A stretch of 64,000 bases of DNA from Chloroflexi bacterium HGW-Chloroflexi-3 (GTDB lineage: Bacteria; Chloroflexota; Anaerolineae; Anaerolineales; Anaerolineaceae): the NCBI GenBank assembly GCA_002842045.1, contig PHBX01000020.1:1-64000 (forward strand), in the 5' to 3' direction. A model generated the notes under the pieces. It saw only the letters and a list, made by a program, of their open reading frames with translations. It had not been told where the DNA came from and did not search any database. Shown one piece after another: positions 18,901 through 26,321 of the stretch (its first letter is position 1; every line of letters starts with the position of its first letter). Position numbers and translations under genes: made by a program.

Positions 18901-21900
18901 TGTTGTGACATTGCCAGACCCCTGGAACTGGAAAATCCGATTGGAAAATAAAGGCAATTATCAGGCAGAATTTTCTAAAGGCGAACCATTATTAATCGAT
19001 GAATTACCTGATTCAGGATTGACCTATGCCAATCTGGCTATCTCACCAGGAACGATGAGTGAGAAAATAGATTGCACTCTTGACAGCAACACCTTGAGTT
19101 GTGTGGCATTGATTGACTTGATATTTGCTGCTGCAGATTCCTACGATGTTTCCTTTGATGTAACTCCTTTAACCGCAGGTTTGTACACCAACCCAAGGAG
19201 TGCGGGTATTTGCACGGCTGATCCGAATGGTTTACTGGTCGAGCTCAATTTCGAAAATAATGTGTGTTCAGATACTGTTGCTGTCAATACCTCACCCAGA
19301 ATTTCCAGTAATGATACTGTCGACTTTCTATACAATACAGCGAATTTATTTACTATTCAAACAAGTGCAGGATATCCAACTGATACAACCATTACATTCG
19401 TCGGAACTCTTCCCGATGGTGTAACATTTTTAGACCTGGGGGATGGCAGCGCTACAATCGCAGGAACACCAATCATTACAGGTAGTTTTAGTTTGACGAT
19501 CACAGCATCCAACAGTGCAGGACTAGAAGCTACACAGAACTTTACATTGACTGTCAATCGCTCACCGCTGTTTACCAGTGGAACCAATGTATCCTTCACC
19601 ACCGGGGTTGCAGGATCCTTCGCCATCACAACGGCAGGCTACCCCACCTCAGTCACCACCTACTCCAGCGATCCCGTCATACCCGTCAGTCTGACCCTCA
19701 GCGACAATGGTGACGGAACCGCTACATTAAGTGGTACTCCCACAACGGGTGATGGTGGTGAATACACCATCACCCTGACAGCCAAAAATGGGATCTCTCC
19801 GGATGCGGATCAGACACTGACTTTAACCATCGGACAACAACCTGTCATTAACAGCAGCAACAACACCACCTTTGTAGCAGGCTCACCAGGGTCATTTACC
19901 TTTACTGGCAGTGGATATCCAAATCCAACATATAGTTACACTGGTAGTCTTCCTTCCGGTGTTAGTTTCAAAGATAACCAGGACGGAACTGCAAGTTTGA
20001 GCGGGACCCCGGCTACAGGTAGTGGCGGCCAGTATCCCCTGGTAATAACCGCAATCAATAGTGTCCTGCCGAATGCTACGCAGAATTTCTCCCTGACAGT
20101 GAACGAAGCCCCAGCATTCACGAGCGGAACCAATGCATCTTTCACCACCGGGATTGCAGGATCCTTCGCCATCACAACTGCCGGGTATCCCACCTCAGCC
20201 ATCACTTATACCAGCATCCCTGCTTTGCCAGCCAGCCTGACATTCAGTGATAATGGAGATGGGACAGCCACCTTGAGTGGCACACCTGCAACCGGTGACG
20301 GAGGTAGTTACGAATTGACATTGACTGGATCAAATGGTGTCAACCCGAATGCTACCCAAACCCTGATTATAACCATCGGACAGAGCCCAGCGATAACCAG
20401 TACCGACAACGCCACATTTGAGGTGGGCACATCCGGATCATTCACCATCGCCACCAGTGGGTATCCTGATTCATCCATCAGTTTAACCGGCAGTTTACCA
20501 AATGGTGTAATCTTTACAAATAATCTGGATGGGACTGCCAGCTTGAGTGGAACGCCAACAGATGGGACCGGTGGAGTATACCTGCTGAACATCACCGCGG
20601 AGAATAGCATTTCTCCTAAGGCGGAACAATCCTTTACGCTAACGGTAAATGAAGCCCCCGAATTCACAAATGCTGATCATGTAAACTTCAATGTGGATGC
20701 ACCTGGTTCATTTACCATCCGCAGCGATGGTTATCCCCTCGCTGCCATTACCTATACCAGCATCCCGGTTTTACCTGCCAGTGTCACACTGGTGGACAAC
20801 GCTGATGGAACTGCGACATTGAGTGGAACACCTCAAGCCGGAGATGGAGGTGTGTATACAATCAGTCTCAGCGCGGATAATGGTATTGATCCGAACGCTA
20901 TCCAAGGCTTTACCTTGACGATTGGTGAATCGCCGGTATTCACAAGTTTCGATCAAGTGACATTTGTGGAAGGAAATGCAGGTAGTTTCACGATCACAAC
21001 CAGCGGTACTCCGGTGGCAACCATCACCTTTACTGGTAATCTTCCTGACAGTGTCTCATTGGTGGATCAGGGAGATGGCACAGCGGTACTTTCAGGGTCA
21101 CCTGTGGCAACGACAGCTGGTACCTATCCAATCAGCATCAAAGCATCAAACGGTGTTGGAGAAGACGCCATCCAGGTATTCAATCTGATTGTTCAATCGA
21201 CTTCAGAAATCCTGGCTGTCAATAGCAACGAAGATAGTGGCGATGGGGTTCTGGAGGAGAACGAATATACCAATATGGCTATCACTCAGTTAATGGTCAC
21301 CTTCAAGCATGCCATGGATCCTAAATCTGTTATTGATTCAGCCAATTATTTATTGGAAAAAGCTGGCGAGTCTATCAGTATTGATTCAATTATCTACGCA
21401 TTAGCAGAAAAAACAGCAACACTTTCCCTACAAGATGGTCTGGCATTATCAGATGGTGAATACAAACTCACCGTGAATGGAAAAATCCTTGATTATTTCG
21501 GATATCCTATCGGCGAAGATTTCGTGCTGTCTTTCTTTGTGGATACCGTAGCTATAGAGATAATTCCATTCGGTTTTACTCTGGAAGATGGTACCAGCCT
21601 GAAAGAAAGCATGAAATTAACCCGTGCCATTCAAACACTTGAGATCACCTTCAATGAAGATGCTGCCAATCCCTTAGGAGATGATCAACCGAACGATGTT
21701 ACCAATCCGGAAAATTACCTGCTGGTTCAATCCGGTTCAAATGGCGATTTTGATACAACATCCTGTGAAATCGGACTGACAAGCGACGATATTCTCATAC
21801 CTATTGGACCCATTGTTTACAATAATAATTCTGGGAATGGCCCTTTCAAAGCCAAGATAACATTGAATAACAATACGGCTTTGCCGAATGGTCTTTACCG

Positions 21901-22531
21901 TTTATTCGTTTGTGGCAGCACCTCTATTAGCGATTTGGCAGGCAATAAATTAAATGATGGGAATGACCTATTCTTGACTTTCAGTATTCAGGTGCTCTCA
22001 ACTGTGGAAAGTTTGCCAGCGACTGGATTTGCACCGGGCAGATTGACCGTTTTATTTGCACTTCCAAAGGAGAAAGTATATCAATCATTGGGTGATTTGT
22101 GGTTAGAACTCCCCACTCAAGGTATTAAAGCCGCCATCACAGGTGTTCCGTGGCAAGGAAATAATTGGGACCTAACCTGGCTTAATCAGCAGATTGGATG
22201 GCTGGAAGGTACTGCCTTCCCAACCTGGAATGGCAATACAGTGTTAACTGCCCATGCTTATAAAGCTGACGGAACCCTGGGTCCATTTGCTTTTCTCAAG
22301 AATCTAAAATTTGATGATATTGTCATTATTCATTACCAGGGACTGAAATACACTTATGCTGTACGTTCCCGGTCTATCGTATCACCCAGCAATACCACTT
22401 TGCTCTCCAAAGCAGAAAAGAATGATTGGCTGACATTAATTACCTGTCAACAATATGATGAAACGACCCAAACCTATTTATTCCGCACTATTGTACGAGC
22501 TGTGCTAATCCAGGTTGAAAATGAAAACTAA
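15983..22531 (+). CDS. giant surface protein: beta-helix, Ig repeats and C-terminal sortase module
   Basis: 2,182 residues. An N-terminal signal helix (about 10-35) is followed by a DUF11-like domain, a cadherin-like domain (~110-200), a right-handed beta-helix (~205-830) with many N/G/S turns, more DUF11-like domains (~870-1100), seven putative Ig (He_PIG) repeats (~1104-1738) and two SbsA-like Ig domains (~1740-2005). Then comes LPATG at residues 2011-2015 and a sortase fold to the end. Sortase residues are in place: His2091 in VLTAHAYKADG, Cys2155 in LTLITCQ and Arg2172 in RTIVRAVL. No C-terminal membrane helix follows. The protein is exported; the sortase part could cut and link the LPATG just ahead of it or of a neighbour molecule. 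It follows the collar cassette in the same direction. Confidence 0.9.
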   Translation: MKPKKNLFNNRKIINIFLILFLGILLTIFSIKVVQAAVDLILAEKTVLLLDDLDENGIASPGDILEYTITIFNQGATNATGVVFNDTLDINTALVTDSLIHSPIAVPDVFPQTVLGNVRVDSSRIGYTVLTNDNLGQPAITEISLDSPISSQGGNVTMVTSGSSMGQFTYDPPPGYEGTDTFTYTLTNSAGSSTSTVSLIVSKMIWFINNNAATCTTLVDGCGRLSKPFSSLASFVAINNGTGNNPGANDVIFLYESNTNYSGAISLLSGQKLIGQDASDSLANMALVVPAFSSDSLPSMNTASPYTTLGNTVTLNSNTTVRGLRINITNNTGMMDPVAAITNVTVSEVSITSNSGTGVNFSSTAGIFNFDNITSYNGTNGIVLDNFTGSFTLPAGYISNTYSDGIKLNYASNVTISNITINGAARNSTNPACNFTSISTACEAAIEILNSKKIALSNIVINQDNMGMQGIVAQNTEDLTIKNSQVLNVGDADNESGMLLNNLYGTILFEDLTINTAQEFGLRIYQTAGVLSGTLRRVKIQNNNGTFGEDGLSIRVEGGTSTILVDDSNFLNTGGSGVAASVQGSGAVLNITLKNSSWSENHQLPHAVSFTTAGSASGSITIQDNGMVGCANSANCFGAIDLDASDSSHLDATISGNTSSASGAGTGIEFIVNDFATGRATISNNSFSMQPDRIGMNFLARSVSTFNSTGSLHLSLTGNTINGISSNPENVFSGMNFQSGSSSGTHAQTLCVNASGNIINGVNTYAYLLSQRTGTTFQLQGLTGLGTNEINVENFVKSNNPDGTLAGITDVAPAGGTTIVNYVAGNCFTPTTTPQPASDVSQIENIDSISEKAGQQDYRFELEDFNNPPDLLTNVDQSPVLTSTKGVTSNQIPQVSLGVLPPGSSVVIQYQVTINDPLNPINASQVINQGTVSGSNFVNVLTDDPSVLGFSDPTIMLLPKPDLLATKTNNVSGVVTLPDPWNWKIRLENKGNYQAEFSKGEPLLIDELPDSGLTYANLAISPGTMSEKIDCTLDSNTLSCVALIDLIFAAADSYDVSFDVTPLTAGLYTNPRSAGICTADPNGLLVELNFENNVCSDTVAVNTSPRISSNDTVDFLYNTANLFTIQTSAGYPTDTTITFVGTLPDGVTFLDLGDGSATIAGTPIITGSFSLTITASNSAGLEATQNFTLTVNRSPLFTSGTNVSFTTGVAGSFAITTAGYPTSVTTYSSDPVIPVSLTLSDNGDGTATLSGTPTTGDGGEYTITLTAKNGISPDADQTLTLTIGQQPVINSSNNTTFVAGSPGSFTFTGSGYPNPTYSYTGSLPSGVSFKDNQDGTASLSGTPATGSGGQYPLVITAINSVLPNATQNFSLTVNEAPAFTSGTNASFTTGIAGSFAITTAGYPTSAITYTSIPALPASLTFSDNGDGTATLSGTPATGDGGSYELTLTGSNGVNPNATQTLIITIGQSPAITSTDNATFEVGTSGSFTIATSGYPDSSISLTGSLPNGVIFTNNLDGTASLSGTPTDGTGGVYLLNITAENSISPKAEQSFTLTVNEAPEFTNADHVNFNVDAPGSFTIRSDGYPLAAITYTSIPVLPASVTLVDNADGTATLSGTPQAGDGGVYTISLSADNGIDPNAIQGFTLTIGESPVFTSFDQVTFVEGNAGSFTITTSGTPVATITFTGNLPDSVSLVDQGDGTAVLSGSPVATTAGTYPISIKASNGVGEDAIQVFNLIVQSTSEILAVNSNEDSGDGVLEENEYTNMAITQLMVTFKHAMDPKSVIDSANYLLEKAGESISIDSIIYALAEKTATLSLQDGLALSDGEYKLTVNGKILDYFGYPIGEDFVLSFFVDTVAIEIIPFGFTLEDGTSLKESMKLTRAIQTLEITFNEDAANPLGDDQPNDVTNPENYLLVQSGSNGDFDTTSCEIGLTSDDILIPIGPIVYNNNSGNGPFKAKITLNNNTALPNGLYRLFVCGSTSISDLAGNKLNDGNDLFLTFSIQVLSTVESLPATGFAPGRLTVLFALPKEKVYQSLGDLWLELPTQGIKAAITGVPWQGNNWDLTWLNQQIGWLEGTAFPTWNGNTVLTAHAYKADGTLGPFAFLKNLKFDDIVIIHYQGLKYTYAVRSRSIVSPSNTTLLSKAEKNDWLTLITCQQYDETTQTYLFRTIVRAVLIQVENEN
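19292..21198 (+). repeat. seven He_PIG Ig repeats inside the giant surface gene, alternating in two types
   Basis: Seven units of about 90 codons. Odd units share a GSLP-GV-F pattern and end in LTVN; even units share TSIP-LPASLT and end in LTIG. The order A-B-A-B-A-B-A shows growth by duplication of a two-domain block. DGTATLSGTP or a close variant marks every unit. Confidence 0.85.
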
Positions 22532-22564
22532 ATTCTTGCATCAAGCGCTGAGAAGGAAAGAAAG

Positions 22565-22894
22565 ATGAAAAAAATAAACATAACAAGACGAGAATTTTTA
22601 CAAGTTGCAGGAATTTCTGCCACCGTTCTGATAGGGTACCCATTTATTAAACAGACCATTAATTTATTTCCACAGATCAAATTTCGCGAACGTATCTTCC
22701 GAGGCACCTTCGATGGGATCATTAAATCCTCTATGGATGATGGTCAATCCTGGGAAAATATGATGAATTTTGGCAGCCATATCCAGGTGGTTGATTTTAA
22801 AACAAACCATGATAAACTGATTGCTAAATTAAAACTTGGCCACCATGATTTTCTGGTGGAATCTCTGGATGGGCGAATCTGGAAAACCATATAG
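22565..22894 (+). CDS. small protein with Tat-type signal, partner of the sortase protein
   Basis: 109 residues. The N-terminus ITRREFLQVAGISATVLIG is a twin-arginine signal (R-R-E-F-L) with a hydrophobic core. The mature part holds the beginning of a BNR/propeller-like strand set: FRGTFDGIIKSSMDDGQSWE and VESLDGRIWKTI, each like one blade edge of glycosidase-type repeats. It starts 33 bases after the giant gene, with GGAAAG upstream, and a strong terminator follows, so it closes the transcript. It should be exported folded. Function unknown; the fixed position suggests that it assists or binds the surface protein. Confidence 0.75.
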   Translation: MKKINITRREFLQVAGISATVLIGYPFIKQTINLFPQIKFRERIFRGTFDGIIKSSMDDGQSWENMMNFGSHIQVVDFKTNHDKLIAKLKLGHHDFLVESLDGRIWKTI

Positions 22895-22914
22895 TTTCAT
22901 CTATATTTTCTGAT

Positions 22915-22944
22915 AAAAAAGAGTAGCATAGTCTACTCTTTTTT
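22915..22944 (+). terminator. intrinsic terminator of the surface locus
   Basis: GAGTAG (22921-22926) pairs with CTACTC (22933-22938) around CATAGT; the six A before and six T after extend the stem and supply the T run. It lies 21 bases after the stop of the Tat-type gene. Confidence 0.9.
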
Positions 22945-23006
22945 GATCTGTGCATGATCGTGAATTAATTTGATGCCAAAATTGAAGAATACCTGGTTGT
23001 CAAATA

Positions 23007-23034
23007 TTGACTATGTTTATTATTTATGTAAATA
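23007..23034 (+). promoter_or_regulatory. possible sigma-70 promoter for the cytochrome gene
   Basis: TTGACT at 23007 and TAAATA at 23029 are 16 bases apart. A second TATAAT at 23050 lacks a good upstream box at the right distance. The area is very AT-rich, so chance matches are likely. Confidence 0.3.
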
Positions 23035-23117
23035 TTACCTTATATGTGATATAATATTTTTATTAAATTGGATACATACCAATACAACTCCGAATCTTCA
23101 TGAAAGGCTAGGAAAAA

Positions 23118-24002
23118 ATGAACAAGTCAAAAGTGTTTAGTCTGGCAGGGTTATTGCTTGGCGTTTTTTTATTGATAGGTTGTAGTACTGCAACCCCAAC
23201 GAGGAGCGAAACAGGAACCCAGCCACCAGTAGTCTCTCCGGAGCAAATGGATACTCCAACCGCGGTTGATACACAGGTACCAACTGAAATGCAGGAACCA
23301 ACTATAGTGCAAGTAACAGTTGAAACTCAGCTGCCCGATTCAAATGTCGATTATATTTCTGGTGGTTTGTTGTATGATAATTGGATGAAACAACTTGAGG
23401 TAGAAACTCCAGCTGAAGACCAACCACTTTGGAAGACTCAAACTACCAATACCCGTTCCGGAAAAGACACCTGGCGCTGCAAAGAATGCCATGGTTGGGA
23501 TTACAAGGGACTGGAAGGTGCATATGGGTCCGGATCACATTTCACAGGTTTCAAGGGAGTTCTTGATTCTGTTTCAATGACAGAAGACGAACTACTGGCG
23601 TGGATGGATGGTTCTGAAAATAGCGAGCATGATTTTTCTGGTTATTTTCAGGAAGCAGAATTAACATTGATTGTCAATTTTTTGAAATATGGGTTGTTTG
23701 ATACTGCTGCTTATATAAATTCTGATAAATCAGTATCTGGTGGTGACGGATCGAATGGTAAGCTGTTATACAACGGTCTCTGCGCAGCGTGCCATGGAGA
23801 AGATGGAAGATTTATTAATTTTGGTGATGAAGATGAACCAGAATTTGTAGGTACAATCGCTTCTGATAATCCCTGGGAATTCTGGCATAAAGCATCATTT
23901 GGTCATCCTGATTCTCAGATGGTTTCAGTGTTAAGAATTGGCTGGTCTATTCAAGATATAGCAGACGTACTGACTTATTCACAAACATTGCCGACCGAAT
24001 AA
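23118..24002 (+). CDS. dihaem cytochrome c lipoprotein
   Basis: A 294-residue exported electron-transfer protein. The lipobox is LIGCSTA at about residue 22, followed by a Thr/Pro linker to ~75. Two c-type haem sites are present: CKECH at 121-125 and CAACH at 222-226. Each is followed by Gly-rich loops and a helix as in class I cytochromes, with candidate Met ligands nearby (VSM and QMVSV). The partner is not obvious. The convergent operon next to it encodes a lipoprotein with a CxxCH and sulfite-oxidase-like modules, so both could belong to one periplasmic or cell-surface redox chain; that is inference from position only. Confidence 0.88.
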   Translation: MNKSKVFSLAGLLLGVFLLIGCSTATPTRSETGTQPPVVSPEQMDTPTAVDTQVPTEMQEPTIVQVTVETQLPDSNVDYISGGLLYDNWMKQLEVETPAEDQPLWKTQTTNTRSGKDTWRCKECHGWDYKGLEGAYGSGSHFTGFKGVLDSVSMTEDELLAWMDGSENSEHDFSGYFQEAELTLIVNFLKYGLFDTAAYINSDKSVSGGDGSNGKLLYNGLCAACHGEDGRFINFGDEDEPEFVGTIASDNPWEFWHKASFGHPDSQMVSVLRIGWSIQDIADVLTYSQTLPTE

Positions 24003-24022
24003 TGAGTTCTGGTTTGGGTTAT

Positions 24023-24057
24023 CAAAAATCGAGAATCAAATTATTTCTCGATTTTTG
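24023..24057. terminator. bidirectional terminator between convergent genes
   Basis: CAAAAATCGAGAA (24023-24035) pairs over 13 bases with TTCTCGATTTTTG (24045-24057). The A/T ends give short T runs on both strands. It lies between the cytochrome gene and the Mop gene, which converge. Confidence 0.8.
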
Positions 24058-24087
24058 AGGTATGTGTTAAATTTTAAACGAATTTGA

Positions 24088-24297
24088 CTAATCTACAGCA
24101 ATCATAACATTGGATGCTTTGATAACAGCATAGGCATCTTTACCTTCAACCAATCCCAATGTCTCTACTGAGCTATTGGTAATGATGGAAACGACCTGAG
24201 CGCCACCAGGTAATTCTAGAATTACTTCACTGTTAACTGCACCTTTAACTACCTTGACGACCTTACCTTTAATTTCATTTCTTGCACTCAATTTCAT
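24088..24297 (-). CDS. Mop-type molybdenum-binding (TOBE) protein
   Basis: A 69-residue single Mop domain that binds molybdate or tungstate in the cytoplasm as an oligomer. The sequence MKLSARNEIKGKVV is the family start, and GAVNSEVILELPGG plus the terminal VIKASNVMIAVD complete the TOBE barrel. The ATG at 24297 follows GGAGG at ideal distance; this decides against upstream in-frame starts. It is the last gene behind a molybdate/tungstate-type permease and binding protein and may store the anion or sense its level. Confidence 0.9.
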   Translation of the reverse strand: MKLSARNEIKGKVVKVVKGAVNSEVILELPGGAQVVSIITNSSVETLGLVEGKDAYAVIKASNVMIAVD

Positions 24298-24369
24298 AAA
24301 AACCTCCAGTTTTTTTGTATCGATTACACCATATGACAAACCAGAGCAGATTCCAATCCGGATTACAAT

Positions 24370-25167
24370 CTATTGATTATTTCGTTTTTCCTTTGGAAAT
24401 AAAAATACGCTCACACAAATAAAAATAACTAGGCTGATCAAAATCAAAAAAACTGTCACGGGTAGAGCCGCTTTTAATCCAAAACCTTGAAAACGCTCAA
24501 AAACCAATACTGGCATGATCTTGGGATGGTATGCCAGTATTACCACCGCGCCAAACTCACTGACTCCCCTTGCCCACATCATTAAAGCCCCACTGGTAAT
24601 ACCACGCCAGGATTGAGGTAGGGTTATATACCTTAACATCTGCCAGTAGTTGGCACCATCCACCCAGGAAGCCTGTTCGATCTCGCGATCCACCCCCGCA
24701 AATGCCTCCCGACTGGCATTCACCAGAAATGGGACACTGACAAACAACATCCCAGTCACAATCCCAGCTGGACGGTCGGTGAAAGTAATGCCTATATTAG
24801 CGAACAATTGACCAAATATCCCATTTCGTCCAAACACCAATAACAGCGCTACACCTGCTGCGGTATGTGGAATGATGACCGGCAAATTAATCAATGCCTG
24901 TAAAAGATCGCGGCCAGGAAATTGATAACGCGTCAATAAATAACCCATCGGAACCGCTGTGAGAAATCCAATTAAGACCGCTGCCAATGCACAGCTAAAA
25001 GTCAATTGCATGGAATCCAACACCTGTTGATCCGTAAATAACTGGAAAAAAGTGATCGGCTCAACACTGAAAAGAGTATTGATCAGGGGTACCAACAGAA
25101 TCATCATCAAGATAATCCCGGCGACAATGAATACCTTTGTCAATGTACTGTTGTGAAGCTTTTTCAT
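24370..25167 (-). CDS. molybdate/tungstate-type ABC permease
   Basis: A 265-residue inner-membrane protein with about six hydrophobic helices. The cytoplasmic EAA loop appears as EIEQASWVDGANYWQMLRYI with the following LP at the usual distance, marking binding to an ABC ATPase. The AVPMGYLLTRYQFPGR start and the MMWARGVSEFGAVVILAYHP end fit the ModB/WtpB/CysT branch. It overlaps the binding-protein gene by four bases (ATGA), so translation is coupled. No ATPase gene is present in the operon or anywhere nearby; a shared ATPase encoded elsewhere must serve it. Whether the cargo is molybdate or tungstate cannot be told. Confidence 0.88.
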   Translation of the reverse strand: MKKLHNSTLTKVFIVAGIILMMILLVPLINTLFSVEPITFFQLFTDQQVLDSMQLTFSCALAAVLIGFLTAVPMGYLLTRYQFPGRDLLQALINLPVIIPHTAAGVALLLVFGRNGIFGQLFANIGITFTDRPAGIVTGMLFVSVPFLVNASREAFAGVDREIEQASWVDGANYWQMLRYITLPQSWRGITSGALMMWARGVSEFGAVVILAYHPKIMPVLVFERFQGFGLKAALPVTVFLILISLVIFICVSVFLFPKEKRNNQ

Positions 25168-26303
25168 TCTTCGGGGTGACTAATAATTTGCAATGCTGTT
25201 GGCATATTCTCAAAACCATTCGCAGGAAATGATTCAAGCAGGAGGTGGTAATTTTTGGACATGATGGCTTTGCCTTCTTCACCCAATAAAAACTGGATAA
25301 ACAATTCAGCCGCTTCCGGGTTGGGAGAACTGTCCGGGATGGTAATGGCGTATTCTATGGGTTCCGCAATAAAATGAGGGTCAACCGTAGAAAAGCGCTG
25401 AAAATCCATACGAACTTCCACATTTTTATAAAAATCCCGCATTTTTTCTGTACCCAAATTCACTTCCGAGGGGAGCTCCAGCATTTCTAATCCATGCTGT
25501 TTGACGACAGACTCATATTCAAAGGCGTAATCGAGGTCACTACTCTCCATTAATGCAATCAGGAAAACACTGGCCCCACGGATCAGAATGTGGGCATCCG
25601 ACTTTGTTTCCAGAATTTCAGGAATACGGATGAGTGCATGACCTTCTTCTCGAAAGATGGTTACCGGAAAACTGAATTGGCCTTTGTACATGGCTTTGAA
25701 TAGGTCATATTGTTGGATAGAATTTTCGTGCAGGGCAAATGCCATCATGGCACGATATCCAGCAGCATCAAAGCGTGGGTCTGGCAGGCCATACCTAACA
25801 TCTGTACGGCTGAGAATTTCCGGCCAATTTTCCGAAGTTAGTTCCTGAGCATATAGACTTCCCGGTGTGTAAGCTAAAGCAAGTTTATTTCCGGCAAAAC
25901 GGATAAACCAATCGGCATAGGGTTGCCCGGTGTCTGGGTTGGTGGTTGCATACATCAACATCGGTACCAGAGCTGCATCGGCTGTAGCAACGATATCAAT
26001 AGGTTCATGCAATTCGGTTACATGACGCATGACCTGAATGCTGCCATGATATTCTGCCAGTACATCTATTTCTGGATATTTGGCTTCAAAAGCCGTTTCT
26101 ATTTCCGCGAAGGGGATAATCAAACTCCCGGCAGCAAAAACAACCAGAGGAATTTTTTCAACCTTCTCTGTGGCTGTTAGACTAGGTTTCGTTGTAGGTG
26201 CTACCAATGTTTCAGGTATTGAGAGTTTTGGTTGGCATGCTGAAGCCAACATGCCAACCAGTACAAAAAGATAGAGGGGCAATAATCTATTTTTTGTTTG
26301 CAT
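25164..26303 (-). CDS. molybdate/tungstate-type substrate-binding lipoprotein
   Basis: A 379-residue lipoprotein (lipobox MLASACQP) with a short Thr-rich linker and a periplasmic-binding fold from about residue 55: LVVFAAGSLIIPFAEIETAF is the start seen in WtpA-type proteins, followed by YHGSIQVMRHVTELHEPIDI, with the Ser that touches the oxyanion. RYGLPDPRFDAAGYRAMMAF is the central hinge segment of the family. I took the ATG at 26303. It captures the anion outside the membrane and passes it to the coupled permease. Only 18 bases separate it from the lipoprotein gene upstream. Confidence 0.88.
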   Translation of the reverse strand: MQTKNRLLPLYLFVLVGMLASACQPKLSIPETLVAPTTKPSLTATEKVEKIPLVVFAAGSLIIPFAEIETAFEAKYPEIDVLAEYHGSIQVMRHVTELHEPIDIVATADAALVPMLMYATTNPDTGQPYADWFIRFAGNKLALAYTPGSLYAQELTSENWPEILSRTDVRYGLPDPRFDAAGYRAMMAFALHENSIQQYDLFKAMYKGQFSFPVTIFREEGHALIRIPEILETKSDAHILIRGASVFLIALMESSDLDYAFEYESVVKQHGLEMLELPSEVNLGTEKMRDFYKNVEVRMDFQRFSTVDPHFIAEPIEYAITIPDSSPNPEAAELFIQFLLGEEGKAIMSKNYHLLLESFPANGFENMPTALQIISHPEE

Positions 26304-26321
26304 CAAATTCGCTATCTTAAG

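Noticed and set aside
22528..22722. Minus-strand frame opposite the Tat-type gene
   Set aside because: It is fully antisense to a gene with a good signal and ribosome binding site, followed by a terminator in the plus direction only.
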